The notes under the pieces: model-generated | Seen by the model: only the letters and a program-made list of their open reading frames with translations | Told to the model about the DNA's origin: nothing | Databases searched by the model: none | Translations under genes and position numbers: made by a program | Shown here: positions 53,301-64,000 of the stretch, piece by piece | Layout of the letters: every line of letters starts with the position of its first letter | How positions within the stretch are numbered: position 1 is the first letter of the stretch | Assembly (NCBI RefSeq): GCF_901709675.1 | Contig: NC_051093.1 | Coordinates: forward strand, 8,051,553-8,115,552 | DNA: 64,000 nt | Direction: 5' to 3' | Source: Syngnathus acus | Taxonomy: Eukaryota > Chordata > Actinopteri > Syngnathiformes > Syngnathidae

Positions 53301-56300
53301 ATTTGCCTTTAATATAATCATACAAAATAATAATAAATTGGTAAATAAAGTCAAAGGGGACCTTAATTTGTTTTGTAAATTTTCAATCAGAGATTATATA
53401 TATATATATATATATATTAAAAAAAAAAAGATATCCTTGACTAAATGGACCTTGCATGAAACATTTTCTTAGCGTCAAAACTCGTTTGACATGAGCTCAG
53501 TGAAGGGAGACATAAATATAGAGCACCTTTCTATACTATATCATTTTTTGGCACTCTTCCATCAGAAGATTGACGCAACGACATGCCATTTTAAAAATTC
53601 TTTTCGGGAAAGGAATCTCTGTTATTCTGTTTCGTTTAGAGATAAGGTCATCTTTCAGCTGTTTACTGGTACTGCTTCTTCCTCATAGTTGAATCCATTT
53701 GTAGTTTATACTTTGTCAAGGTCTTGTTTTTTTTGTTTTTTTAAATCATGCTCAATTTCAAGTCTCATTAGTTCTTTTAAATCATGCAGTGTAACAAACC
53801 GAAATGAGTTATTTGCTTCTTCTGCGGTGGTTCTACTGGTCATTAATTTTTAGCATGAAATGAAACTGGATTAACAGTTTGTAAAAAAAATAAAATAAAA
53901 TCATGCTTGTCTATTTGGGGCCTTTGCTGTTTTACGGTTTGCATTCTGCAGGTGGTCAAACTGGAAATGTTTTGATTGCTTGCCATGTAAAATATGTTCT
54001 AGTGACACGTCAGTAAATTTTTCCACAAGCCTCATTCATTGCTTCTGGCATACCCAACAAAAGCTGTAACATTTCATAATTCATGGAATCTCCCTTTTTT
54101 TTTTTCCTTACAGTTCATGACTTGAAGTGTGAATTGCGCGGCGCTCAATTCGACAACAGGCGCGAGATGTCCAACCATGCTAGCTCTCACCTGCAAGAAT
54201 CCATTGACCTCCTCCACCACCAAACCTCCAAGGACAGCCAGATGAACTCGCTTGACCTGGATCCCCATTCAACCAAGAGTTCCTCTCTGTTTGACTCGGA
54301 GAACCCCGAGGACGGAGAAGACTCGGACGAGAAACCGATAGCCCTTTCCGTTTTAACCAAAGCAGTTAAAGCGATGTCATCCCCTTCCTGTTCAACACCT
54401 ACTCCTTCTCCCGGTGGCTCTCCGATTTTAGCTCACGGGAGTTCTCCAACTTCAGTTGTGAGGAAAGCCCCTATTTCCTCTTTACTGCCGGTTTCTTCCC
54501 CTTTACGCTTGACGGAGCACAAAACGGGCGGGATGAAAACCTTGACGTCTAACCTCTTAACATCTGCCACCGTCTCACCATCCAAACCAATCTGGGCTCC
54601 GCATGAAAACGATGCTCCTCTCAACCTCAGTAAGTGTCTTGACTGTCCTTCATAGGTTGTTTCTTTTTTGGCATTGGATTAAAAATATCTTTGTAAATAC
54701 GCAGCCCTCGAAATGGAGCCGAGCAAAGACATCGTTTGTCAGCTGTGCGGTGCCTGGTTCGAGACTCGCAAAGGTTTGTCCAGCCATGCCCGGGCTCACC
54801 TGCGGCACTTCGGGGTGGAGTACTCGGAATCCAAAGGTTCTCCGATCGCTCTCCTCAATCAGCTCATGGACTCGGATGACTTCAAGCACAAAGCCGGTGA
54901 ATTCCAGCTTGACACTGAATCCCGGAGTATTCCTAGAACGCTGTCCTCCCCAAAGAAGGCAATGCTCCATTCCTCCTCTCCATCCCTACTGTATAAGGTG
55001 ACAACAGCCGGAGGCGGGTCGACCTCCAAAGCTACCTCTCCCTCATCCTTCGGCCCGCCTGCCAAGCGTCTCAAATCATCTTCCATGCAGGTCTTCCGCC
55101 TCAGCACTGGCGAGATCATGAGTCTCCCACAGAGTGAGTTTAATATCAGTGGATGAATTGACGATATAAAACCATGCAATTTTCAATTTCCTTTTCTAAT
55201 TGACCAGGTGAACCTACAAAGGAAATAGGCTGCGAGTTCTGCGGGGAATATTTTGAGAACCGTAAGGGACTGTCCAGCCACGCTCGCTCCCACTTACGCC
55301 AAATGGGTATCACCGAGTGGTCGGTCAACGGTTCCCCGATCGACACGCTGATGGAAATCATCTCCAAACGTGGCTTGCCTTGCGCCCGTCCTTTAAAATC
55401 TCACAAAACTCCCCCTCCGTCCTCTCCCGGCCCTCCTCGTTCCCCTCTCTCCACCTGTTCCTCGCCATCGGCCGTCCTCGGACGCCTACCTTTCGCCTGC
55501 TCCTCCAGTCCTTCCCGGCAGTCGGGTTCCAAGTTGAATTCAACTCCAGCCATGTCGTCAAGCGGACTGATCCTCAAGCTGAAGCCTGAACCGGTGCAGC
55601 TTGAGGTCACGTCTCCTGAAGCCATGGGCAGTTGTGGAGGTCCTTCTGCAGATCCTCTCCATTCCAGCTGGCGCATCTCTGACAGTGCGTTCCCTCTCAA
55701 CTTGGGTAAGTTTGATCATCTAAGCTTCGTATACCAGCGACGAGAATACTCGTCATTGATGACGCAGGATCTTTTATGAATACGTCATTGTGGATACATC
55801 TACTTCCTGTCTCTCTCTGGTTTCACCGCAGCTATGTCTCGTGAGGTGGAACCTACAAGAGATATTCGCTGCGAGTTCTGCGGGGAGTATTTCGAGAACC
55901 GAAAAGGTCTCTCGAGCCACGCTCGGTCCCATCTACGCCAAATGGGCATTACGGAGTGGACGGTCAACGGATCCCCCATTGACACCCTACGGGTGATTAT
56001 GCACAAGAGAGGGTTACATTTGTCTCCTCAATCTGAGGGAGAGAAGAAGGATGGTGCCAAAAGTCCCTCATGGGCCAACGCAACCAAAAGTACCGGGGGT
56101 TTGTTTATCTCTGGCTACCAGTCGTCCAAGTTCTATAAATCCCCTCTTAGCATGCCATCGTCAGGGTCGAGGTTTTCGAAGCAAGGTCTGAGTTCCGCGG
56201 GGCCGTTAGATACCTTACCGAAGATTGTCAGGATCTCCCCGCTAGGAAAACAATCCGAAGAATCCGAGTCTATGGATACTTCTCATCAAAGCAAGACGTT

Positions 56301-58991
56301 CTCACCACTGCTGCACGACTTCCCTATGAAAAAAAAAGCCTCCCCTGACAAGTATGTCCGGAAGGGTACGTGAAATTATTTTTCTTTAAAACTATTTGTG
56401 ACGGTTCTTCTTGTCAATGAGTTGGCCTTCCCTTGTCTTGTATCATTAGACCCAAGCTGTGAGCTGTGCGGCTTCTACTTTGAAAACCGCAAAGCGCTGG
56501 CGAGTCACGCACGAGCCCACCTCAGGCAGTTTGGGGTGACCGAATGGTGTGTAAATGGATCCCCCATCGAGACGCTGAGTGCATGGATTCACAGCAGGCC
56601 GCAGAAGGTTTTGGAAATGCATCGGAGCTACATGCAGAGTAACCGCCCAACTTCCAAGAGGGTAAGACCAAGGCTTTAGCTCCTAGATTTTATTAAAAGC
56701 ATCTTACCTATTGCAAGTTCTGGAAAAAGAAATTTTAAAAAAGTAGACAAACGAAGCTGCTCAGATCCGAACCCACTGAAGTGCTCATCTGACGCACGCT
56801 CTCGGTCGGCTCTCTGTGTTTCTAAATAGGCCTCGAATGCTTGGAGATCTAACATGCCTCAGCTGGTGCTTTGACAGGCTTTGTGTGTCTTGGAACACAT
56901 CAGCTTTAATGTAGATTGAGTGTCTTTACATCTCGCAAACATCACTGAGGAGACAGATGCCAGCACAAGTGAGCTATTGACTCCATAGTTACCATGGCAA
57001 CCAGGGTGCCTTGCAGTTTATGTTTCATCTTCACATAAATTATGGTTTGCTGTTGATTTTTCTTTTGGGGGGGGGGGGAGGTTTTTCTTCCCTCCTGAAT
57101 TATGTTTTGGCGCATTTGCGTCACTGTCACACCTTTTGCCCAAACTGTGATGTGACACGCATACAGAATAGAATACTTTGGGGAAGTCATTGTGTAGCGA
57201 ATAGATTGAAGTCAGTATTTCACATAGAACCGATAAAAATAGAATTTTACTGTCGCCGTCACAAGAACAATGAAAACTCAATTTAATAAATGAAATGAGC
57301 AGGTAGATGAATGTCCACTACCGGTCAGCCCAGTTGTGTCCCATTGTTTTCTGAAATGAAAGCTCAAAGCAAATAATTGAATCATTAAAAAAATAAAATA
57401 AATACAGATAATCCATATTTATGACAATTGCTATTCAGAAGGTATCGGTGGTCCATCAACTGCCTCCTTTTGATGTGCAAATTGCAGCTGCTCCACTCAG
57501 CCCCTCCCAGATGACTAAGCCATTCACTCTCTAAGATTGAGTCTGTCCAGACATGCAAGAGAGAAAAATCATTTGTAAGCATAGGAGGAGTTCTTTGTTT
57601 GCTACGATGACAGACAGGCAGAGTCTCGGCATCACTGCAGATGTCACGTTATAATTTTCTTTCTCTCTTCCCTATGCAAAAGCCACATCCTGCGTCAACC
57701 AGTTATTGGGGAACAACACGTCTAGCTCCGCCCCCCTACACAAGTGTAACTTTTGCTAAAGGGATGCAAAGTCGATGAAAAGCCGTACTTTGAATTTATA
57801 ACGGAACAAAACTGTCAGAAATCCACTTTTCTCCCTTTCTTGCAGAAGAGCACCTCGCCTCTCCCTGCATCAACAGCTTCAGATCATACCTTCCCCTTCT
57901 CCCAGAAGGCCTCCTCTTCATCCTCTTCATCCTCCTCCCAATGGTCTTCTGCTTTGGCCGTGAACCTGGTGCGTCCGCTAAGCCGTGAGCTAGGCCGGGG
58001 CTCCTGCAAGGCTTCAGAGAACGAAGCAGGTCCCAACTTTCGGGCTCCTCACATCAGCAGCAGTCCCAGTCCCTCGCGGCTTGTCAGTAGCCTTCCGCTT
58101 CAAGCACAGGTGGCTCGCAGTGAACTCAACGTTCGCCTACCCAGAGGTAAAAAAAAAATTGTTTATTTCGATTGTAGGACTCTTTTAACACAAATCCCAC
58201 AATTAGCCTCCTTTTACAAAAGCAGGATTTTTTTTTTTACAAGTCTATATATAGCAACACAGCATCCTGCACTCAGATATTTAAAATACAGAGTCTGCTT
58301 TAATGTAAAATAAAAATAAAATAAAACAAAATAATAAAATAAAATTTAAAAAAAATAATTATAATGACGGGTTTATTAATTAGCGTCCCCTCCTCACAGT
58401 TTTTGAACGTCGGCCCCTGAAGCACCCATCCTGCGTGGAGGGAACTGAGAGGGACAGCGGCCCCGCCAAGCCCCCACGCACAAGCACAGTTCCTGCTTTA
58501 GTGCCAAAGCCGCCTGCCTACCCTCTGGTCAAACTGGTGGGCAAGTTCTACACCCTCAAGTGCCGGTGAGTGGAGAACTTATCACTAAAATTCCCCCAAA
58601 AATTACACGGAAAAATTAATGTGACGATGAATCAATCCCATCCTTGCACTCTGTCAGATTCTGCGAGGTGGAGTTCCACGGTCCGCTTTCGGTGCAAGAG
58701 GACTGGATCCGGCATCTCCAGCAACACATCCTCAAGATGAACTACGGCCAGCCTGTTAAATCCAAAGCAGACTGCGCTGAAGTTACGGCCGACGAGCCGG
58801 CCCCAGTCAGCCGGGCTTCGGCCGCCAGCACCTCCTCAACGACCTCCATCACGCCCACCCTGACTCGCTCCATCGCTTCCGACAGCCACTCGCCTGAGCC
58901 TCCAGCAGAACTTGCCACGAACCAGATAGTCAAGATCTCCGAGGAATCGCTCACCCCGGCTCCTCTCCCCCTCCCTGCCCAGGTGGTGTAA
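47304..58991 (+). CDS. wiz: Widely-interspaced zinc finger protein WIZ, long form
   Basis: Nuclear C2H2 cofactor that links G9a/GLP H3K9 methyltransferases to CtBP corepressors. Sixteen coding exons: 47304-47414, 47888-48077, 48263-48338, 48701-48840, 48916-50211, 50280-50690, 50819-51214, 53120-53254, 54114-54629, 54705-55133, 55208-55705, 55832-56365, 56450-56661, 57846-58146, 58400-58565, 58658-58991. Total 5745 nt, 1914 aa (human about 1650), in frame throughout. Fingers in order: [24 protein letters not shown] (one long exon); [42 protein letters not shown]; a degenerate [16 protein letters not shown]; two near-identical [42 protein letters not shown]; and the C-terminal [18 protein letters not shown] finger that in mammals contacts GLP/G9a. 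PLNLS (54.6 kb) and PLNLG (55.7 kb) resemble CtBP-binding PxDLS motifs. The start at 47304 is the first in-frame ATG and is the least certain point. Confidence 0.95.
51046..51093 (+). repeat. Coding GAA/GAG repeat (polyglutamate)
   Basis: A run of GAA/GAG codons with one or two GAT, encoding about 15 Glu/Asp residues downstream of the CEFCSAGF finger of wiz. Length is likely polymorphic. The minus strand reads as a poly-Ser shadow. Confidence 0.9.
51740..52200 (+). promoter_or_regulatory. wiz: Internal CpG-rich promoter of wiz
   Basis: The densest CpG region of the window, in the middle of an AT-rich intron. It begins with an alternating purine/pyrimidine TG(CG)n run (51749-51771) and includes the alternative first exon. 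No TATA box is evident, as usual for CpG-island promoters. Confidence 0.6.
51932..52010 (+). CDS. wiz: wiz alternative first coding exon (short form)
   Basis: ATG at 51932-51934 opens 26 codons ([20 protein letters not shown]..., ending LQSRT) and runs into a consensus GTGAGT donor at 52011. It ends with one base of the next codon, exactly the phase needed by the acceptor at 53120, giving a continuous frame of 1067 aa that carries all fingers from the degenerate one onward. It sits in a CpG island inside the wiz intron between 51214 and 53120. Short WIZ isoforms from internal starts are known in mammals; orthology of this exon is inferred. Confidence 0.7.
53395..53418. repeat. (TA)n microsatellite in wiz intron
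   Basis: About 12 TA units followed closely by an A11 run, about 140 bases into the intron after the 53120-53254 exon. Confidence 0.9.
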
Positions 58992-59985
58992 GCTCATCTC
59001 TCTTTCTTCTTTTCCTGCCTTTTGACTTTCTTGTAGTCCATCTGTCGCTCTCCTTGAAAGGGGAGTGCTCCCTTTCAACATTTGGCGAAGGCCAAAGAGC
59101 CCTTCTGAGCCCCGAGCACCTTTTGAAGCAGCTTTTTAGACTGTTACAAAAAAAATCTCGTGACCATGGGAACGTAACTCCTGGCTTAAGGGCGATTGCA
59201 GCCAAGGTTATACGGAGAGATGAACTATTGTTATGCCTTGTTTTTAATGAATGTCCAGGTGTTGACGTGGACCATCGCTGTACCCCACCCACCCATTTAT
59301 CGGGTGGCCAAAGGGTTTATTGCCCCCCTCATTGGTCTCAACCCAAAGGTCATGACTGAAACTAAAAGAGATTTCCTAATCCAGTCTTGCGATGGAGACT
59401 TTAAACACACTTTGTGTTAAAAAAAAAAACATAAATGGCACTTTTGACATTGACACTGAGCACTTATGAAAATAATTTGATCGGGGGGAAATTTTGATTC
59501 ATGTATCTTCTTTCAAGGAGCAAGAAGTGGAAGCACACCCAAAAAGGGATATTAATTTAATATTTACCCCAAACTATACATTTTGCTTGAATGTAGCATA
59601 AAGCACTTGTTCGTACCTTTGTTTTTATAGACACACATTTAATCAATCAAAAAGTTTTGCCCCCATGTTATACCACTGCTGCTGTGCAGATTTTTAAAAA
59701 TGATCCCTCTTTAGATTTTGGGGGGGGGGGGCTTTCAAAAAAAAAAAAAGGATATTCATGGTTTCACGTTTTTAAAGTTAAGCTTCCATTTACGGTGTTA
59801 CCATCTTCTTCCTGCCTTTTATTTTTTTTATTTTATTTTTTAATATAACCCAGATAATTATTTATTTATTATGCGCCTGAATGTGGTAAGCTAGCTCATT
59901 ATAGAAACTTAAATAGAACTTTGGATTGTTTGGTAAATTGTGCACTTTTACACTAGTGCGGCGTGTGTGTGTATGTGTGTACTTA

Positions 59986-60107
59986 ACTGACCGGCCACAA
60001 TATTAGGTACAGTCCACTTGCACAATCAATTAGGGTTCTAAAAGAATCTTTGACACAGTTATATTGGCTTTCTATAGATCACGTTTATAATATTGTGACC
60101 GGTCAGT
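59986..60107. mobile_element. 122-bp terminal-inverted-repeat element
   Basis: ACTGACCGGCCACAATATTA at 59986-60005 is matched in inverse orientation at 60088-60107 (19 of 20 positions). Flanking GTACTTA (59979-59985) and GTACATA (60108-60114) may be a seven-base target duplication with one change. There is no coding capacity, so this is a MITE. A fragment of the same end sequence occurs at 10552-10570. Superfamily not determined. Confidence 0.7.
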
Positions 60108-60131
60108 GTACATACGTGTATACAAACAGGT

Positions 60132-60195
60132 TTTAACTCCTTCACTGCCATGGACGGCTATAGACGTCCATTTTAACTGGCAGTGACGAGTTAAA
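60132..60195. mobile_element. Short foldback element
   Basis: TAACTCCTTCACTGCCA (60134-60150) pairs with TGGCAGTGACGAGTTA (60178-60193), with a GGACGGCTATAGACGTCC inner hairpin. This reads as a small MITE or foldback repeat; its 3' side continues into an A-rich run. Confidence 0.55.
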
Positions 60196-61854
60196 AAAAA
60201 AAAAAAAAAGACAGAAGTAAAACTGTTAGGACATCTTTGTGACTTAAAATGTGTCCTACTGATTGTATGATGTAGGATCAGTATATGCATTGGCGTTGGG
60301 GTGTGCCAAAGAGTCTGTTTACTTCCTTGTCTTGCCTCTGTAAAGGCTGTTTACATTGGACCTGATGATGGAGGAAGCATTAAAGTTCCCCGAGGCTCCT
60401 CACTGAATAATGGACTGAACAAGGGGTGACCCGCATCCTACTACTTCTTTCTTTATTTGAAGGACACAGCCCTCCCAGTGAGACACCATGGGATTCATGT
60501 TAACAGGAGACAATTCCAATCCAAACATGAACAGAAAGCAAACTTCATTCCAAGACTCTGGTGAACTCTCAGCTCACAATCCAAACAGAAAAAATCGTCC
60601 AACGTTTCTTCAGAGTGTTCATATCAACGCAAAAAGTGAACATTCGAAAAGTAGGCTGACACTTCAAAAGTTTGTTCCAGTGTTTTGCCCAAGGTATAAC
60701 ATGACTGTTTGCTTCAAACGTTCCCCTTCCCTGTGTACGGAACATAGATACACACTATATAACTTCATGTACTTAAGAAGCTGTTGACACTACTAGTGGA
60801 GCTGTTAGCAGTTCTACGCTGAACAAAAATAGCAATGTAACATTTTGGTTTTTGCTTCCATTTTTTTTTTTTTAGGATCTGACCTCAAAGATGGATGAAT
60901 TTCTATGGATACACAAAACGGCCATTTCTCTTTAAGTATTGTCCACTAATGAAAATGATTTTTTGATTTTAAACAGATGTGTAAACGATTTTTGAGAGAA
61001 ACGGGCCCTTTTGAATACATAGAAAAAGTCTTGGATCTCAGATCATAAAAAAAATTGGAGCAAATCTAAAGTGTTATGTTTTTTTTGTTTTTTTTTGTTC
61101 ACTATATTAGCCAAGTAGTTGGAAAAAAAAATAATAATAAGTGATCTTAGTTCCTTTATTGTGATTTGATTTTAACCTCTGATTCTATGTATTTTATTTC
61201 TATGTGTATTTTCTGTACTTGCAGTCCTGCAAAGTGAATATTAGAACATTTCTAAATTTTTAATCTGTTAGTCGCAGAAACTTTTGGTGCTGGTGGAAAT
61301 GTTGCAAGGAAACTGTGTGATTGGGGGTAAGGAAAACATTTTTATTTTTATTTTACAGTGGATCAAAGCAGCCACAGAAGCTTTTAAATGGGACTACTTT
61401 GCACTCGTGCGTCACTGTATGAGCCTTGGTGTTCCCCTTAAAAAAAAAAGGTGTGTGTTTGTGTGTGAGAGCGTGTGTGCAAACAGACAAAAGATATGAC
61501 AGTGACAGCAGAAGACAAAGAGATGTTTGACAGAGAAAACAATTGTTCTGTACAGTTTTAGGTGACTCAACTCCAGAACAAAACAATAAATGTGATTTCC
61601 GTTTCAGACAGTGAATTTTTGATTTAGCACATCCTAATTTTGGTTTCTGTTGGACGCTAGGGGGCGATATATTATTGTATTTTCTTCAATGGTAATTGCA
61701 AATTCAGAAATATTATACACCAGGTTTATTTCTTAGAAAAGGTACACTAATGCCAACTGCCCAGAATACTTCAAAATGTTCTCAATTTTCTAATTATTTT
61801 TTGTAATTTAAAGCAGAGATCTTGTTTTTGCAGGCATTAGGTTATGCACAATAT

Positions 61855-62330
61855 AAAAAGTCTACACACCCCTGTCCAAATGCCAGATTATTGCGCTAGA
61901 GACGCTTTAAAAATAAAGCTGCTAATGTGACATATGTATGACTAAATTGGAAAAAAAAAATCTTAAAGAGGAGAATTACAAATTAATGAGATAATCTGGA
62001 TTTTTTTTTTTGCCAATTTCCGATCTGGTTATTTGAATCAGGTGTGTTGTAGTAGATCCAAATAAAAGTCCAAGACATTCAATGGACTACGGAACACAAA
62101 GAAAACAGTCAGTGGAGAATCAACGGCACTTAAGTGACATTACCAAGAACTGGATGTCCCTCTAAAATTATTGAAAGTTTGAGAAGCAAACAAGTCAGGA
62201 AGGCTTCACAGCAAGTACTGGCTGTTAAGTACATGTAACAACATGTACCTCCAAACTTCGCCTTGGAAGTAAAAAAACATGCCGGGAGAGGACAAACGGA
62301 TCATCGGAACTTCATTCGGGGTGAATGAAA
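61855..62330 (+). pseudogene. Decayed Tc1/mariner-like transposon remnant
   Basis: At 62146-62214 the plus strand reads RTGCPSKIIESLRSKQVRKA, matching the pattern of the Tc1-type transposase second helix-turn-helix. Flanking frames carry stops and frame breaks and no catalytic DDE region is present, so it is inactive. The 18 bases at 61855-61872 (AAAAAGTCTACACACCCC) recur at 28557-28574 and may be part of the element end. Limits are approximate. Confidence 0.45.
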
Positions 62331-64000
62331 GGTCTTGAAATGATGTCAGGTGTGTGCTCATTTTCTATGTAATTGTGATTGATTCATGGAGTTCCATCCA
62401 AAAAGCAATCAGCATCTTTAGAATTATGAAAAGATCACCATCTGCTCTTTTTGCTGTTTATGTTCATTTTACATTTTGAGTCAAATCCTTTTCTGCAACA
62501 CACAACACAACGTGACGCAATAAGACTATTGATCGTGTGTGCATTGAGGGCATCGTTTGAAGTTGTTTACTCGCTGGCTTAGTGAGGAGACAAACCTGCC
62601 TGACAGACCGACCTCAATGAACTTACCTCATACCTCATGACATCAGCCGCCTTTATCCAAAGGCTCGCAATACCCCTGTGAGATCAATTCTTATTGCGTG
62701 TACCTTTCGAAAAAGCAATTATGTTCTCATCAATGATTGAGGAGCTGTACACAAATGCATGTTTGACTCCCCAAACCATTCATAGATTTCCCCCGGGGCT
62801 TTATTGATTTATTTCATCCATATACTTGATTTATTTCCATCAGCGATTGCTGTAGTTTGACTTGAAAGATTCCAGGAAAAGAAAATAGCTGGGTGTCAAA
62901 ATTGCTTGTCCAGCTTGTTTTGCTTGGACTTTCCGAAAAGTGTTGCTTGGAGTTGTAGTATGATATGATGATCTAATTTATTTATTTTATTTTTTTATTC
63001 TGGCAAACTATAATTAAAAAAAAAACAGTATTTGAATGTAAAGTCATTGATTTTTTTTTTTCTTTAATTGTGATTTTCCCAGTACCACATGGGTGATTTA
63101 TAGTTTTTTGAAAAGAAGTCCTTCACAGTTGGATATTTAGTTTGGACTTTAAAAAGAGGAGATCAGTGGAACCATCCTGCTCCAGCTGCAGCTGCGGGAT
63201 GTTTCTCTATCTACCCGCCAATATGAAAACACCTTTGGGAACAAAAATAGCAAAGACTTGTGCTTTTCAAGTAATATCCTCCAGTGTAAGAATACCAAAG
63301 CCTCTATGTAGTCGGAATGCTGATTTGTGCTCTTGAGTTTGTGAAACCACTAAATGGGAACTCTCACAGAGGGAAATGTGAGGACTCATTAAATGTGCTG
63401 GCACTGGCAGGGTAAACGCTCATAAAATTGAATGTATAAACAACTCAAGTTCTGGGCACGTAATGCTTCTGCAAGGTCAGAACACTTACTGGCCATCAAA
63501 TTACACTATTGAATGTTTTCAACATCACTGCATATTACAGTGCCATGATTTTATTTTATTTTTTTATGATATTTTTTTATTATCACCTTCACACTAATTA
63601 TCTATAACCCTGTCCTTCACTTGATAAATCCATATTTCCTTCTTGACTGTGAGTCTTCAAAGTTGATGATTTGGATAAAAAGTCAAACGGGAAGTTGTTC
63701 GTATTCCTTGAAGATTAAATCTCTGGAACGGACTGCAGTCACATGGGTGTTCCAATTAAACCTATTGTTTGCTTAAAAAGTTCGAAGCAAACCACCCAAG
63801 AAGAATGCACTCGTTTTGGGCTAACATCTGTCTCATATGATTTTTATATTTGACATGAAGGGATCAAATGGGGTCAGATTTGGCGTCCAACTTTGAACCA
63901 ATCGACAATCCATGGATTATTCTTGCTTTGAATGGAGAATCACAGAATCAAGCATCACTCAAGGTCAGCTTTATTGAAATAAACAATGTGTGTTTTACAA
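62331..64000. other. Intergenic, right end of window
   Basis: No gene is supported. AT-rich with homopolymers. At the extreme right TTTATT (63970-63975) and AATAAA (63978-63983) lie next to each other, i.e. a poly(A) hexamer on each strand, which could mark the 3' end of a gene beyond the window. Confidence 0.4.

Larger units (their letters stand above)
58992..61600 (+). other. wiz: wiz 3' UTR (probable) with embedded hairpin elements
   Basis: No coding sequence is supported after the TAA at 58989-58991. The first canonical AATAAA that looks usable on the plus strand is at 61585-61590, which would give a 3' UTR of about 2.6 kb. The tract contains two hairpin elements near 60 kb, a G10 run near 59721 and T-rich runs. 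Actual cleavage could be earlier. Confidence 0.4.

Noticed and set aside
1-64000. A search by eye for an undescribed multi-gene system, operon-like cluster or CRISPR array
   Set aside because: The window is an ordinary vertebrate gene neighbourhood with unrelated, individually promoted genes; nothing supports a coordinated novel system.

Overview
This is a vertebrate nuclear genome window, almost certainly from a teleost fish and probably a percomorph. Compact intron-rich genes with GT-AG introns alternate with AT-rich non-coding DNA, microsatellites and small non-autonomous DNA transposons. There are no bacterial, viral, CRISPR, rRNA or tRNA features. I reconstructed the gene models by following exon homology and splice phase; every multi-exon model below keeps an open frame across all junctions, except that the left-edge gene is cut off by the window.

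Layout: (1) about 1-10.2 kb, minus strand, the 5' half of pkn1 (protein kinase N1: HR1 repeats and C2-like region), with the kinase domain beyond the left edge and two alternative first exons. (2) 13.1-14.1 kb, minus, a Gln-rich coiled-coil terminal exon of a gene I could not name. (3) 17.0-33.6 kb, minus, a very large low-complexity Pro/Ser/Thr/Glu-rich protein of about 1490 aa, tentatively prr36-like, with a 5' non-coding exon at about 33.3-33.6 kb. (4) 37.9-43.3 kb, minus, a complete 14-exon mcoln1 (mucolipin-1/TRPML1; 575 codons plus stop) with a CLEAR-like TFEB motif upstream. (5) 44.4-45.5 kb, minus, complete trappc5 (188 aa). (6) 46.5-61.6 kb, plus, complete wiz (widely-interspaced zinc finger protein; about 1914 aa in the long form) with an internal CpG-rich promoter for a short form of about 1067 aa. 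The last 2.4 kb and the 33.6-37.9 kb interval hold no gene I can support.

In human, from memory, MCOLN1, TRAPPC5 and PRR36 lie on 19p13.2 and PKN1 and WIZ on 19p13.12, so the block looks like a rearranged piece of the chromosome-19p ancestral segment. The genes do not form a pathway: PKN1 is a Rho effector kinase, MCOLN1 a lysosomal cation channel, TRAPPC5 a vesicle-tethering subunit and WIZ a G9a/GLP cofactor. I found no evidence for an undescribed biological system. The strongest points for a second look are the paired alternative first exons of pkn1, the internal wiz promoter, the run of phase-1 symmetric zinc-finger cassette exons in wiz (including a tandem duplicate and one finger that has lost a cysteine), the CLEAR-like site of mcoln1, and several palindromic mobile elements.
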